NCBI GenBank assembly: GCA_951640165.1
Contig: OX621242.1
Span: 21,262,001-21,326,000 of the forward strand
Length of the DNA: 64,000 nt
Reading direction: 5' to 3'
DNA from: Pseudoips prasinana
Taxonomy: Eukaryota; Arthropoda; Insecta; Lepidoptera; Nolidae
In this document: positions 1-12,274 of the stretch, in pieces
Position numbering within the stretch: the stretch's first letter is position 1
Layout of the letters: every line of letters starts with the position of its first letter
Notes under the pieces: model-generated
What the model saw: the letters and a program-made list of their open reading frames with translations, nothing else
Database searches by the model: none
What the model was told of the DNA's origin: nothing
Made by a program: the position numbers and the translations under genes

Positions 1-90
1 AAATACGCAAGTAAATAAGATACCTATCTTGTGCTTAAACTGTATAATATAAATCATGCATACTTCACATTAAACCACTGAACCATCACC

Positions 91-140
91 ACTGACAGTT
101 AAGTAGTTCACATTAAAATGTGAACCACTTAACTGTCAGT
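91..140. repeat. Short snap-back palindrome
   Basis: Two 24-bp arms (91-114 and 117-140) are inverted copies with one mismatch and a 2-nt spacer. The motif ACTGACAGTTAAGT lies at the outer edge of both arms. It could be a tiny MITE remnant or a template-switch product. No target duplication was identified. Confidence 0.75.
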
Positions 141-2410
141 TGTTCACACCTTAATAATTAATTAATTAATGATTTAAATAATTAAGTAAGCAAGCGAAAT
201 TATTATATATATTCATATAATTATGAAAAGGTATTATATAGATCGGTTTCGATCGGGATTGTAACTCTTTAGAGACTTACATGGTTTCTTATTTAAATGA
301 ATGCATACATTTTATGTTTTGAGTTCACGTAAATTTCAACTTGTCCACACTTTTTTAAATACCATGGGAACCGGGAACAATACAATACAAGTACTTACAA
401 GTTATTCTTCAATGTCACAGGAAAATCTTCTTTTTTTCAGTAAAAACAATAGCACTTTTAACATTTATCTATGGCAGTTTAGTAACTATTGTACAAAAAA
501 TTAAAACTGTTACATCGTTAACATCACTTTAACCTTGGTAACCCTAAATATTTATTGTCAGATCAAACACCGAACGCTGATAATATCATAAAACACACGC
601 ACGAAACGTAGAGCACGTCTGCATATCTCAACAACACCTGCAAAATGATTTAAACAAATATTCTTTAATGAAATATTTGGCTCATAACTGAATAATTGAC
701 AGAAACTTGTTCGGTGTGTTCGCGTTGATTTTGCTGTTTGTATTGAGGTTAGAATATCATTCTATGAAAACGTTCAACATACGATATTTTTACACAAATG
801 AAATCAAGCACTACCAGCGCTGTAGCGTTCATTGCGCTGTATCGGAAGTTCTATGAAAATAAAAAGGCAGAGGAAATACTTACACACATATAATCAAATT
901 AACTAGTAACACTATGACTAAGCGGTAATTATATTAAAGTAAGATGAGGTATCTTATTTTAATTTACTTACTTATTGAAATAGCTTTTATTGAAAAAATT
1001 AGTTTCTCAAAGATACAAAATTTAAATAAAATTATTCAACAATACAATATAACGTATAACAATGCAAAATATTTTTTTTTGTTCTTATTTGTTACATCCC
1101 GTTCATACCCAAGAACTATAATTTCGTGCAGTAAATAGAAATCGTCATGTCATTGTGTGCCTTTAAAAGACGAACAGCGAAACCATGGAGAGTTCTATTA
1201 AATACCTGAGCACATTAATTTGGCCATAGCTATTATAATTTGCATTTTTATTAACGAGCGAAGACGAGTAATTCTGTTTGTGTATAACCCAAGGACGCTA
1301 ATCATATAATGTTAAGGTTAAACATATATATTAACATACAATGTCATGAATGTTATTGAATTGCATTGAATGTTATTCCATTCAATTCAATACGAAGTTT
1401 CAAATATCGCACAAAAAAGCGCTTTAGCGCTGGAATGATCAGAATGCGCGCGCATGTTACCGACTATTGTATTTGTCAAAAGAATAAAAGTCCAAAAATT
1501 TTATTGAAATCAACATTTAATGTACGTTTATTCAGACACGCTAGTAAGTAACTTAGTGAGTAAAATAATCTGTATAGGTCGGTAAAAATGCAAAAATATA
1601 AAAAGCAATATTGTTCACTTACTAGCGACATCTATGATTTTCTAGTTGTACTACAAGCACCGCTAGTGAGACAGGCATGGACTTTATAACTGTCATGTTA
1701 CTCTAAGAAAGTGTGAATAAGGAAAACGGATTTGGTCTCATTAGTACACGGTAGCAGGTATCTACGTAACTATTTACCCATTGTTATTTGTTAGTCTGTT
1801 TCCGTTCCCACGCAATGAATGATCCGTAGTTTATGATTATCGTTAGGTATAAGCATAAACAATCTATAATATTAGGTATGATTCCGGAAACACAAAACAA
1901 AACAATTCTTCTGGCTTGCAGGTGTTTTGTTTTACGCGGCCATCAATGTAGCTATTACTAAATTCACTTTTATATTAGGTCCTTATAAACAGACTGGTGT
2001 TTGACCTTAATTGTTTTTAATTGTATAAATCAAAACCCATCAGTGCGTAGTTTACGTAATTGTATACGTCAAGAGAAATAACGAATGGAATGTGATTAGT
2101 ACTTTTAATTGAAGATGAGAGGTATGGAGTACAGCTATGACATAATGTCGTTCTTATGCCAATGCCACCAAGAACATTTAAGAGAACTCTAAAGCGTAGG
2201 TACACCTTTACTCGGGATGTTTTCCTTCATTGTTTTAAGTATACGCTCATGTATTAGCGTAGTCAGTGGTAAACTCGACACCACTTACTCCACAGTTCAT
2301 TAGTCTTACCTCTAGGCTGTTTAAGAGTTTCTAATATGTATTTATAAATATATTTTGATTTTTTTAACTAATATGTCTGTAAAATTTATAGGACCTTGCC
2401 AATCTTCTCC
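141..2410. other. Intergenic stretch, no gene recognised
   Basis: AT-rich DNA with only short, unconvincing open frames. Around 770-900 a denser GC patch, read on the minus strand, has an acceptor-like TTTTCATAG followed by a short open frame that soon hits stops; I could not connect it to anything. No tRNA-like, LTR or long-ORF signal was seen. Confidence 0.5.
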
Positions 2411-2656
2411 TTTTCATACGGGCAACGTTAAGTATCAGAGTAGTTCAAGACGATCAGTAGGCCTCTGACATCGCTTAACGCACTGTAAGTTTTCTAACGA
2501 CTTCAACCGGGACCGCCAGCTTAGTGTTCTCTCTGAAACACGGAATCACTTAGAGATTAAAACACTTTGATGGTCACCCATCTATAGACTAGCCGTGCGC
2601 CTAGGTGCTTAACCTCAGCGATCACTTACGAACTGGTGAGAACAACTGGCTATGGG
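2411..2656 (-). mobile_element. 5S rRNA-derived SINE, copy 1
   Basis: Read on the minus strand, the head carries GGTTAAGCA, then a GATGGGTGACC block, in the order and spacing of the internal promoter region of insect 5S rRNA. The body shared with the other copies follows (TTTAAT, CCGTG, GGTCCCGGTTG-like, CAGAGGCCTACTG-like). This copy is diverged, and its 3' end lacks the clear GTAAG-type tail seen in other copies. Confidence 0.7.
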
Positions 2657-2799
2657 AGTCTCATCTAAATACTAATACTAAGCACCGTTACTGCAGCCTA
2701 TAATACTTGAATACTTGAATGTATATGCCTCTGATGTGCTCTGGTCATTACCCACACGATGGACTACAAAATAAACATTTTAATAACTGGTATAGTTAA

Positions 2800-2945
2800 T
2801 TCCGCGTGCTGTGTGTTGATGACGACGATTATCACCACCCCTTCTCATTTCGGGGAGGTATAGAACTCGTCCTGAAGGAAAACCTACAAAAAATGATGGA
2901 CAGCAGCGGCTCTCTGAGTCCTATTATTGATGATAGTGTATTCTA
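2800..2945 (+). repeat. GAT-tailed repeat, diverged fragment
   Basis: Contains GATTATCACCACCCC, GGGGAGGTATAGAACTCGTCC and a GATGGACAGCAGC block, collinear with the better copies at 34590-34855 and 63570-63805. The 3' half is missing. The open frames here are parts of the repeat rather than a gene. Confidence 0.55.
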
Positions 2946-3235
2946 TAAGGTACATCTCCGGTTACTCATACTGCAAGATGTATATATCCTCACCTCACTT
3001 ATCTTCTACTGTTTACCTCTACCTAGGGGTCACGTGTGGAGTAAACGAGACAAATAATACCTACGGACGAAGTGGCGATGAACACACAACATGTCTTATG
3101 ATAGCACAAGAAATTAATTTTGTGTTTATTTTGGTAATTGGTGCTAGACAACAAAATAATTTGTTACAATCATTAGAATATGAAAATAAATAATAGTACC
3201 TAAATACTAACACGTAACCCTCGCAAGATACTTGC

Positions 3236-3300
3236 GACGATTACACACCGCCATCTGATCCCTAACTAGGCAGAGCCACTATGGCAACCAGACAACTGGG
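3236..3300 (-). repeat. tRNA-derived SINE A, body fragment
   Basis: The block GCCATCTGATCCCTAACTAG and the following ACTATGGCAACCAGACAACTG match the inverted body of the SINE A copies at 20122, 36816 and 57150. The tRNA-like head is absent. Confidence 0.6.
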
Positions 3301-3884
3301 GCTCTACCGGCTAAGTCGCCGAACATCGATTTCTTAATTGGCGTCAATTTATGCCTGCATTCTGAAAACAAAGTTTAGTTAAATTTTCTAATTACCTAAT
3401 ATATTGTTTAATTGTAGTATACTATTGCAACGCATGTTTTAGGATTAATTTTAACGACATTTGCTCGATATTTAGTATTTCTTTTTTTAATTTAGTGTTA
3501 TTTTAGTTCTGTGTTAATATTAATCTGAACTTTTATTAACAATTAAAATCTCGCATGTCATGTATAATCTGCAAAATGTATAAATAAAAAAAATATATAA
3601 TCTTTGTCGTTGTCTTTGGCTTTGACCTTGTACGGCGATAACATTCATCAAACTATGGATGACAATGACTCGGCAAACTTAATTTATATAAATAAACATT
3701 ATAAATAAGCTTACCAAGAAACGAACACCTCACTCCTCCTCACCTCACACACATTATTAATTTTTAATTTAATATAATATTAATATAATATAATATTAAA
3801 AGTAAATTTTACGCACCGTAAATCTAATCTTAACTTTTTATATATGTAAGTATGTACCTTAGTTTTGGTAAATTTATTTTAAAC

Positions 3885-4075
3885 TTGCTGTGCCTTGCGG
3901 TTTTACCCGCGTTAAAGTTTATAAATTATAGCCTATGTGTTAATCCAGGGTGTCAGCTAACTGAATACCAAATTTTATTAAAATCGCTCTAGCCGTTTAG
4001 ACGTGAAGAAGTAACAAACATGCACACTCACACACTCACAAACTTTCGCCTTTATAATATTAGTGTGATGAACCA
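3885..4075 (+). repeat. Non-LTR-type 3' tail repeat (family F)
   Basis: Runs from CTGTGCCTTGCGGTTTTACC through GCCGTTTAGACGTGAAGAAG and ends at TTTATAATATTAGTGTGAT. Two further copies lie at 53480-53690 (+) and 59535-59720 (-). The common fixed right end and variable left parts fit a LINE or Helitron terminus dispersed in lepidopteran genomes. I could not assign the family. Confidence 0.6.
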
Positions 4076-4556
4076 CATAGTTTATTTATATAAATTTTCG
4101 ATACTTAATTTCAAGTTAACCTTGATACTTTACTTTGACTAAGCTCACATTGAATCTAAAACATTACTAATATAGATTTATGTCATATTTTAGTAGCGAT
4201 AATTAAGTATGTATATACCTTTTATTAAGGCCTTGTATTAGAACTTCTTATTAAGTCCATGATATCAATGTCTATTATGACCACACCCCATGTTTGAAAG
4301 CCTCATCTTTACCTTCGTCTGAAAAAACTTACTCACTACATTTACTTATAAGAATATCTTGCCGAGTATTTTTAACGATGCTACCTTTCATGCAATAATT
4401 TAATTACTTACTGTATTTATAAATCCAAATTTGGCTTTGTTTTTTTAAAAGCTGTTCAATGCATTGTCCTATCGCAACCACTAGGCGGTGAAATTGAAAT
4501 TCTATATATAAAATTGTCGAAAATCTATATAGAAAATTCTATAGTCAGTCATTTTC

Positions 4557-4616
4557 TTTTCTGTAGTGCTACCGAAAATGCTTATAGCGTAGCATTTTCG
4601 GTAGGACTACAGAAAA
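4557..4616. repeat. Near-perfect hairpin with 26-bp arms
   Basis: Arms 4557-4582 and 4591-4616 pair with one mismatch around an 8-nt loop (TATAGCGT). The core is GTAGTGCTACCGAAAATGCT. T-rich and A-rich flanks could lengthen the stem to about 30 bp, so a transcribed small-RNA hairpin is possible. A decayed MITE is equally likely. Confidence 0.7.
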
Positions 4617-5611
4617 AAACTTGTGTGTACTTATGTACACGCGTTAGAAGTTATAGTTCTTAATATACAACTTGAACATAGTTATCAATTTTCATACCAC
4701 CTAGAACTAACTTCATGCTGTTAAATTTTTTGGTGTCGGTGTGCGCGCGCATCGTAAAAATTCACTCTCATCATTTTTCTCCATCGCGCCAAAAGAAGTA
4801 TAACTTCAAAAAATAACATTTATTAGTTATGTTACCAACACACATCAATCGTTTTGTGAGCATCATCTGATGTTTTCCATGAGATTTATCAAACCCAAAT
4901 AGCGTTTTTTTTTAATATACATACCCAATACAACTAGTGGATCATTTATCATCTGTTTGAGCACTCATGGATTTAAACAACCGGCGTGTTAATAAATAAC
5001 TTACAGTCATGCCTAAAATTTTCTTTTTTACATATCATCCTTCAGTATTTTAATGAAAATGTTTCTGAAAAGCGTCATTAACCCGCTTGTTACAACAGCG
5101 CTTTTATATGGGACATCGGACGTGACGTCCTGATGCGCGAAATATTCTAGTTAAGTAGCAAATGAGGCACAATGAGAGAATGAAATACGCAAATGCAAGA
5201 CGAGCCAAACACTCTAATACTCTAATACTTTGTGAATCTAATTGCGACACATCATTAAACCGCAAAAGATACTTACAAAAACTGTCTGCTCAAAAATTCG
5301 GAAGTTTTTAGATTTTATATGACTAAGCAGTGAACTATAACAAAATCCACCTTGTCTTTGCTAAGGCATTAAGCCTTTTCTGATAAATGTAGGTAGGGAG
5401 AATGCCACCCGCAAAAGGTATCTCTATGTAGGTATACCGGATTCGCACCAACTAAACCTAACCTGCCGTGGACTTCTCTTGACGCCTGAGAAGGATGACT
5501 TAGGACGCGGGAATGCTCTCCGGCGATCTCTTTTACATTATGTCCCAAATGGTGTAGGACGCATGCCCTGGAAAGGCATTAATAATAACATAAAATCGAT
5601 AAAAGTAAAAT

Positions 5612-5706
5612 AAAAGTCATGTCTTAGCCAAACTTTTATATGTATATACATATACATGACATGTATTAGCTAAAGTAAGTACATACTTTGGCTAAGACAT
5701 GATTTT
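5612..5706. repeat. Inverted-repeat element, about 95 bp
   Basis: The left arm AAAAGTCATGTCTTAGCCAA (5612-5631) pairs with the right arm TTGGCTAAGACATGATTTT near 5688-5706. The interior is an AT-rich alternating sequence with a partial third copy of the arm. It fits a short MITE; no target duplication was established. Confidence 0.6.
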
Positions 5707-6069
5707 TATTTGTATTATTATATAATCTAAGGTTAGAATCGAATGCGCCTCTTAAATTATGATTAAATATTAGTTTGTACAATTTACACTTACTTATTTA
5801 TAATACTTAATATTAATTCACACAAATTAACAACCTCAAACTGTTTTTGATCGAGATTCATTAATTATTTATTGAAAATTAACACATTTGTGTGTTCACG
5901 GCGCAGACCAACAATTAAGTTGCCTCAATTAAACAGTAGCATTATCCAATCGCCAGTCACATGAATTTGTAATACTAAAGAGTAACTGTGTACAGGAGGA
6001 TACCTAAAATTACCTGTTTTTTTTAGTTTTGGCTCTTTTCATTCACAAATACCTCACAAGAATGAGTTA

Positions 6070-6235
6070 TTGCCGGCGTAAAACTCAGCCATATCACATT
6101 TTGGATGTTTTCTATGTATATAAGTATTTATCTATCTATATAAGTATGTATATCGTCGCCTGGTACCCATAGTACAAGCTTTGCTTAGTTTGGGGCTAGG
6201 ATGATCTGTGTGAAATTGTCCCTAGATATTATTAC
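6070..6235 (+). mobile_element. tRNA-derived SINE A, 5'-truncated copy
   Basis: Carries the SINE A body: TTTTCTATGTATATAAGTAT, then GGTACCCATAGTACAAGCTT and TGCTTAGTTTGGGGC, ending in TATTATTACTATTA. The head with the RNA polymerase III boxes is missing. It matches 36816-37067 (inverted) and the copy cut by the right window edge. Confidence 0.7.
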
Positions 6236-7016
6236 TATTATTTTCCCTGTAAGTAAACCCATATTCTGTAGATTTAATATCCAAAATCCTATCTATAAAT
6301 GTTAGTTCTACGATATTAACCCATGCTAATGAGATCTATGCTAATTAATAGACATTGTAACATTGTATATTAAGACAATTTTTTTATGTTTATTCAACAC
6401 TAAATTTGTAGGTTTTAAGTATACCATTCTAAGACATTTATGTACATATATAATCTTGAAACTAAAAGTACTTTTTGCTGCCAAACGTAAAAAGAATCTG
6501 AAATGTTAGTAATATTATTAAAAGCTTTCTAACTTAAAATTACCACTGTGTGTTGTTTTATTTTAGTTCATATTTGCGCTCTCAAAGTAATTCGGCAAAA
6601 TACTTCCATTGTGAAAATATTCGTGGAATAAAGTATTTTAAACTTTTACTGCCAAGTTAACAAAGATGTTTTGACTAGCACAGACTCCTTTATAAACAAT
6701 ACTTAGATAAAGAATCTGGCTTTAAAATACACATTGAGTAGATATTAACTAAATGTAAGATTATAATTCCTTTGTTTTTATGTACCACTTATCAGTCATA
6801 TATAAAAAATAATGGAATTATATTTCTTAGGTTGGTTGGTAACAAAAATCTCTTTCCATAAATGGTGGTACTTATTATTTCTATGCCTTTTATTTCATGG
6901 TACGGATAATATATATATAGAGTAAATACCTACATAAAGATCTAGGGATAAATAAATACAATATTTAATAATATTAGTTATCTAAGTAGGTTTGTATGTA
7001 TATCTAATCATGTACT

Positions 7017-7019
<3 letters not shown>

Positions 7020-7089
<70 letters not shown>
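7020..7089. repeat. (TA)n microsatellite, about 70 bp
   Basis: An uninterrupted alternating AT tract immediately upstream of a tRNA-derived SINE C copy. Confidence 0.97.
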
Positions 7090-7092
<3 letters not shown>

Positions 7093-7094
7093 AT

Positions 7095-7318
7095 AGACTA
7101 CACGTGTGACGCAGCGGCTACGACAGTCGATTCGCCTCTTCGTGTCGCCGGTTGTAGTCCCGGCCGGACAACTATTTGTGTGACCCATAAATACAAATAC
7201 AAATAAATAGTTGTTCTGAGTCTGCATGTAATTTATGTCCATCTATTATATGTTTGTAAAGTACCCCGCGACACAGGGATTAGATTCCCTAGTGTGGGCG
7301 TCTTTAAAAAAAAAGGTT
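7095..7318 (+). mobile_element. tRNA-derived SINE C, copy 1
   Basis: The head CACGTGTGACGCAGCGGCTA resembles a polymerase III A box, and GGTTGTAGTCCCGGC is a degraded B box. The body has GACAACTATTTGTGTGACCC, TTGTTCTGAGTCTG and CACAGGGATTAGATTCCCTA, and ends in a poly(A) tract at about 7308-7316. The same body recurs at 28958 and 30195. Confidence 0.75.
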
Positions 7319-7851
7319 TTTATAGGTACACGACGAATTTCAGAAGTGGTTGTAAACGTATATATTTGTAAAGTAATTATTTACAGGTTTTATTATGGCG
7401 GAACATGCGTGCTTCATTGCTACCACCGGATCCAATGCGCTCCGACAGACAATACCCAGCAAAACAAATTTAGCGGGTATCTGAGATACAACCGGTTACA
7501 ACATGGCCCATTTGAGTTTTGAGAGGGATTGTTGGATCCCTCCCTTCTGTAATTTGAATAGCTTTATTTTTGTTTGTAGTATATTATTACATATAGGTAT
7601 AATGTGTAGTTTCGGCTATATGTATAGAGCATGGGTATATATGCCAGAGGTCAGAGTATAATTTTGCAGTGTTATTCGAGATGCGAAAGTATATCCTCGC
7701 CAACGTCTACTTATAATCTACAATCCAACCTATTCATGGATTCCCACATCAGTACAGTTCGAACCCAAAGCAGTCTAGTAGTATTTCACAGTGTCACGCT
7801 AACTAGCTACCCCGGCCGCCTCTATTTTCCAGGTGAAGTATTGTAAGCCTA

Positions 7852-7883
7852 AACACACACACACACATACACGCACACACACA
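7852..7883. repeat. (CA)n microsatellite
   Basis: A run of CA dinucleotides with a few TA and CG interruptions. Confidence 0.9.
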
Positions 7884-8267
7884 GGCATGTAAACACTAGC
7901 ATTTAATAATAATACAAAAAAAATCCAAAAAATTAATGTTGTAACCTAGTTTGTAGTATGTACATTTTTAGGACTTCACCTGATCTATTGCGAATAACAC
8001 CTTAATTTACTTCCTAGGATACGTCACTGTCTCCCCTAATACAGGCTAATTAGTAGCCTATCTAGGGACAGGACAACGATTTTTCGTAATGTGTTATGTA
8101 CTAATTATTATGTAATAACTATGTGTATTTTAGTGAAATAAATATATATTATTTAAAAAAAAATAATAAATGGCAAAAAGTAAAGGAAAGGTTAGAAAAA
8201 AGTAATGGGTTGTTATGGGCTACTACTGTCATTTATTTTTGTCATAAAAAGAATTAAGAATACTTTA

Positions 8268-8526
8268 GGCCGATCCATTGAGCTACTAGCTAGGTTAAGC
8301 TACTACGCTTGCGTTCAATCCATAGATAGGTGACCACCAAAGTGGTTTAATTTCTGAGCATCTCCGTGTTTCGGAGTGCACGTTTTTCTGTCGTCCCGGT
8401 TGCAGTTAGTAGACAACAGTCATGTCGGAGGCCTATTGGGCGGCTTGAACAACTCTGACACTAGGTTATGAATGTGAAATAGGGCACTTACTTATCATAT
8501 GGCTGTGGCAGCTATGTGATAAGTAA
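8268..8526 (+). mobile_element. 5S rRNA-derived SINE, copy 2
   Basis: A plus-oriented copy: GGTTAAGCTAC in the A-box position, GATAGGTGACC in the C-box position, then AAAGTGGTTTAATTTCTGAG, CGTGTTTCGGAG, GGAGGCCTATTGGGCGGCTT and ACAACTCTGACACTAGG. The 3' end carries an inverted duplicate of the tail (CTTACTTATCATATGGC with its reverse complement), so the tail forms a small hairpin. Confidence 0.75.
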
Positions 8527-8979
8527 GTTCATTACTATAAATGATTATGAACACAACAACTACTCACAAAGCAACGAGATACTATCCTAAGCACGTAAGT
8601 ACATACTTCATAACGATTCATACAAAGCTCCATACATTATTCAAACTAATATCAGAACATAATTTTATTCTCTTATCAAAAAAATATTCTACCCGAGATG
8701 CTGCAAAGTTTTTATGCGGATCTCAGAGAAGCGTAAGTAAGTACGTGAAATTCCAACGTCTAAGTGTCGTCTTGCCTCTTACGCTATCCTTAACGTCTCA
8801 TGAGAGAAAGTAAAGTACATTACCATATTTACAAGCTGACTTTAGCTTCCCTCGTGTTTTAAAAAAATGTAGACGAATATTCAAAAAGTGATACTCAGGT
8901 AGATTATTTTACATCTGAACACAACACCATATTATGCTACTATTTACCATCGATATCTAACTTATTTTGTTACTGCCTC

Positions 8980-9290
8980 CTTGGTCCTTCAAATCCCGGA
9001 CCAAAAAAGGAATTTTGGGAGTTTTCTGTTAAGATACATTCTCATTATCAGCCTAGATTCTAGAAGTTGGCGATGCCTCGGAGAGCACGTGAAGCCATCG
9101 GTCCAGTAGCTAAACTCTTTTCGGTCGTGTCAGGTAGATATCCCATCGGATCATCAAAGTGGGAAATAGAAAGTGTACATTTGTGTATGCGCACACATTT
9201 CTGCAAATTAGACCTGCACTGATAGCACGTCTCCTATAAAGCCAGCCGTCATGGCCGAAAGTCGACCAAAAAGACATTGTTATTTTAACA
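8980..9290 (+). mobile_element. tRNA-derived SINE B, diverged copy
   Basis: Body motifs: TTTTGGGAGTTTTCTGTTAA, GAAGTTGGCGATGCCTCGGA, GAGCACGTGAAGCCATCGGT, ATCCCATCGGATCATC and GGCCGAAAGTCGACC, in the same order as in 36018-36385 and 45838-46215. The head is eroded. A 98-residue open frame on the minus strand across 9110-9406 lies mostly in this repeat. Confidence 0.7.
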
Positions 9291-9944
9291 TTACATTTCC
9301 AAGTAGACATACCCATCTCATTTGGCATTGTTATGGATAGTAGTAAACAACAATCCTGATATTGGAATGACTCAAGGCATTTGAAAGCTCTGTAGGCCTC
9401 TACCATAGCATAACTGATAACAGCTGGAACTGACAGCTTAACATTGTCCCCAAAGCATAGACAAGCCCAAAAATTATGACATCTATAGATTCATCTCACA
9501 CCTTGATGCTTAACCTCCTCGGTCACTTTCACCGATGACATTCACTGGATATGAGCGAGACACAGTAACAAATTGAAAGTGAGAAAGAATAGAAACATTA
9601 ATCTTCGTAGTCTTCAACTATTATTCGTCAAGGTTTCCGAACCCAAAGGATGCTTACGGAAACCAATGACTCAGCCTCCGCAGGCCGTCCGTCCGCACGT
9701 ATAAAAAAATTAAATTAAGATACGAAAGGGGCGCCACACATAGCCCTTGGACTTAATAAAATAATGTACGATAATATCGTTTGGCTTTTTCTTTTTAAGC
9801 GCCTACTTTAGTAAAAAAACTGAATTTAAGCATTGTATTGTATTTAAATTTAAATGAAATGGCTCTTATCAATAGATTCCATTTACGTCGCACACTAGTA
9901 CATGTTATTCAATCAACATGGAATATAGCTTTTTCCTTACATCT

Positions 9945-10060
9945 ATATCATCATCATCATCACCATGTCAGTCGAAAGACGTCCGCTCCTGGACATATGC
10001 CTTCCTCAAAGATTCCCACAATTACCGCTCTTGTGCTACCCGCATCCAACGAGCCTCATA
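9945..10060 (+). repeat. RTE-type LINE-associated repeat fragment
   Basis: Starts with a CATCAT run, then a GTCGAAAGACGTCCGCTCCT block and TGGACATATGCC, and continues to TACCCGCATCCAACGAGCC. Related pieces lie at 27285, 36760/37080 and 54118. The family is very common in Lepidoptera. Confidence 0.65.
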
Positions 10061-11280
10061 TATAATATATATATTTACTATAAATAGTGACGTGTTTTTC
10101 GTTCCTTGAACTTACCAAACATAGCGTACATCCCTAGCTAGTTATTTGTTTGCAACAACAGTTAGTTGAAGTAACGAGTATCATTACAACAAAAACGCAC
10201 CCCAAAGTCCTAAGGGAAAAGAAATGACGGTCCCCTTCAAAAATACGTTCCCTAGAGAACGCTTTGATAAATAATGAACTACAAACACGACTTTAAGTAT
10301 ATTCTGTTTTGGAATATTGGAAGTTTTGACAGGGATATAAACTATCAATTATAGATGACGAGCGTGCAACCCATAAAATAAAATACCTACTTAGCTATTG
10401 TACTGGATATATACTTTAAGAATGCGTGTTGTGAGATGGTTCAGGTGGCTAAAATGCATGCGCACAATTGCATGCACTAATTAACAATTACTGTCACGAT
10501 GACTGTCGATAAATATAGTACTTCGTTTAATAGATATCATGATAAAAGCGATATTTTTAAGGAGGCAATTTCCCCATCACTTTCAGACTATATTTTCTAA
10601 TCGTAAATGTTTTAAGACAACCTAATATTGTAGATTAGGTTAAGTTAAAAAAATAACGAATAGAAAAATAATTACAAGGATCCTTCTAATGTATGTGTGT
10701 GTGTGTGTTGTTATGTATGTACATAGAAATATATTATTATGTTTATCAGATATCTGCTTGATATATATATAGCCATTTGATTCCAAACTAGTCAGAGCCT
10801 GTACGGGTCTGTCTAGTTTGGAATCAGATGGCATTGTGTTAGTTGTTCCAAGATAGTTGAGTCGTGAAATGTAAACAACGAGTCGGACAAATAGTATTTA
10901 TTTTACCATTTGTTTGGAACATAAGGAATGTTTACACTTAGTAGCTATATACACGTACAAAATGATTTCTAACTCTTCTCAAAATATATTTGCCGAAATG
11001 ACTCGGAACCATATACAGCGTGCATTTTATTATCTCTGACATCACTTCAACTTTTTGAAAGCATTTCCGAGCTAAGCGTCTAAGACTAAAGGACAATCTA
11101 TGAAAGTGTTGAGATAGTTTTTGATGTTTGCTCACATGTGAATCTGTATTACTTAAAACAAGGTATAGTTGTTACCATGCAAAGTTTTAAAATTCTCCCA
11201 GATAATTACTGTTATTGTTACTTATTGCTCGTTATAGTTTAATACTCGTATCATCCTGTAGCGTAGGGTTAAATCAATAC
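10061..11280. other. Intergenic, no gene; contains SINE snap-back
   Basis: No coding signal. At 10772-10791 and 10813-10832 two 20-bp arms (GCCATTTGATTCCAAACTAG and its complement, one mismatch) form a snap-back. They resemble the end of SINE A copied in both orientations. A short GT run sits near 10696-10712. Confidence 0.5.
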
Positions 11281-11283
11281 AGT

Positions 11284-11366
11284 ATTTATAACGGCTATCA
11301 CGAACTACTGAGCTCATAGCACTCTGACTGTCATTTATAGATCTACTCTCTGGCTTCATTGACATC
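11284..11366 (+). promoter_or_regulatory. Possible core promoter and 5' UTR of the odorant receptor
   Basis: A TATTTATAAC box near 11284 is followed about 30 bp later by CTCATAGCACTCTGACTG, a plausible start region. An in-frame stop (TGA, 11325-11327) precedes the ATG, so translation cannot start upstream within this exon. Insect receptor promoters are not well predicted by such motifs, so this is weak. Confidence 0.3.
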
Positions 11367-12274
11367 ATGTCAAACAAGCGCCCTTCACGCTATTTTGTTT
11401 TACACTTTCGGCTTCTCAGATTTTTGGGCCTTGGATGGTGGCACCTACCCGATGAGGGAGACACGAGAAACTTTCCCGGCTGGTACCTTTACTACTCCAT
11501 AGTAACCCAAGTCGTTTGGGTTGCAGGCTTTGTTGGCTTAGAAACAATAGACCCTTTCGTCGGAAAAAAAGATTTAGATCGATTTATGTTCAGTCTTTCC
11601 TTTGTAATCACGCACAACTTGACCCTCATCAAGTTGTACATATTTTTCTTTAGAAACCAAGAAATTCAAGAGATTGTGAGAACATTAGAAATCGAGCTAT
11701 ATAAATATTACCAAAATTATGCAAAGAATCGACGAACGATTGCAATATCTAAGATTCTAACCGGTTCTTTTCTTTTCTTCGGTTGGATGACAATCGGAAA
11801 CTCGAATGTGTACGGCGCCCTACAAGATCTGCATTGGAAATCTGTTGTGGCAAAACTAAACGAAAGTACACCTCGGCCAGTACGCACTCTAGCACAGCCA
11901 ATATGGATACCTTGGGACTACCAAGAAGATGCGTCGTACATACCCACTTTTGTACTGGAAACAATAGGGTTGCTGTGGACTGGACATATAGTTATGACTA
12001 TTGACACATTTATCGGATCAGTAATCCTGCATATGAGCGCACAATTTGAGATTTTGAATGAAGCGGTAACGACCGCGTATGATCGCACAATGTCAAAACT
12101 GCGAGAAGGAATACATCATGTACCGGATAATAATGAAATGCTTGAATCTTCTAAACATAGTATCGAAGAAAATAATGAGAGAATTGTAGAGTTGTTTGTA
12201 CCAAACGCTGAAATTGAAACTGCGTTACAAACAACTCTATTTGATTGTTTTCGCCAACATCAGATGCTTATCAA
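11367..12274 (+). CDS. Odorant receptor, coding exon 1
   Basis: Contains 302 codons plus 2 nt, encoding the N-terminus and roughly the first five to six membrane passes. The donor is ATCAA|GTAAGT. Read past the donor, the frame stops at once, which confirms the exon end. Confidence 0.95.

Noticed and set aside
7020..7089. CRISPR-like or regulatory tandem array
   Set aside because: Plain TA microsatellite without spacers.
9110..9406. 98-codon minus-strand frame
   Set aside because: It lies largely across a SINE B copy; the reading is an accident of the repeat.
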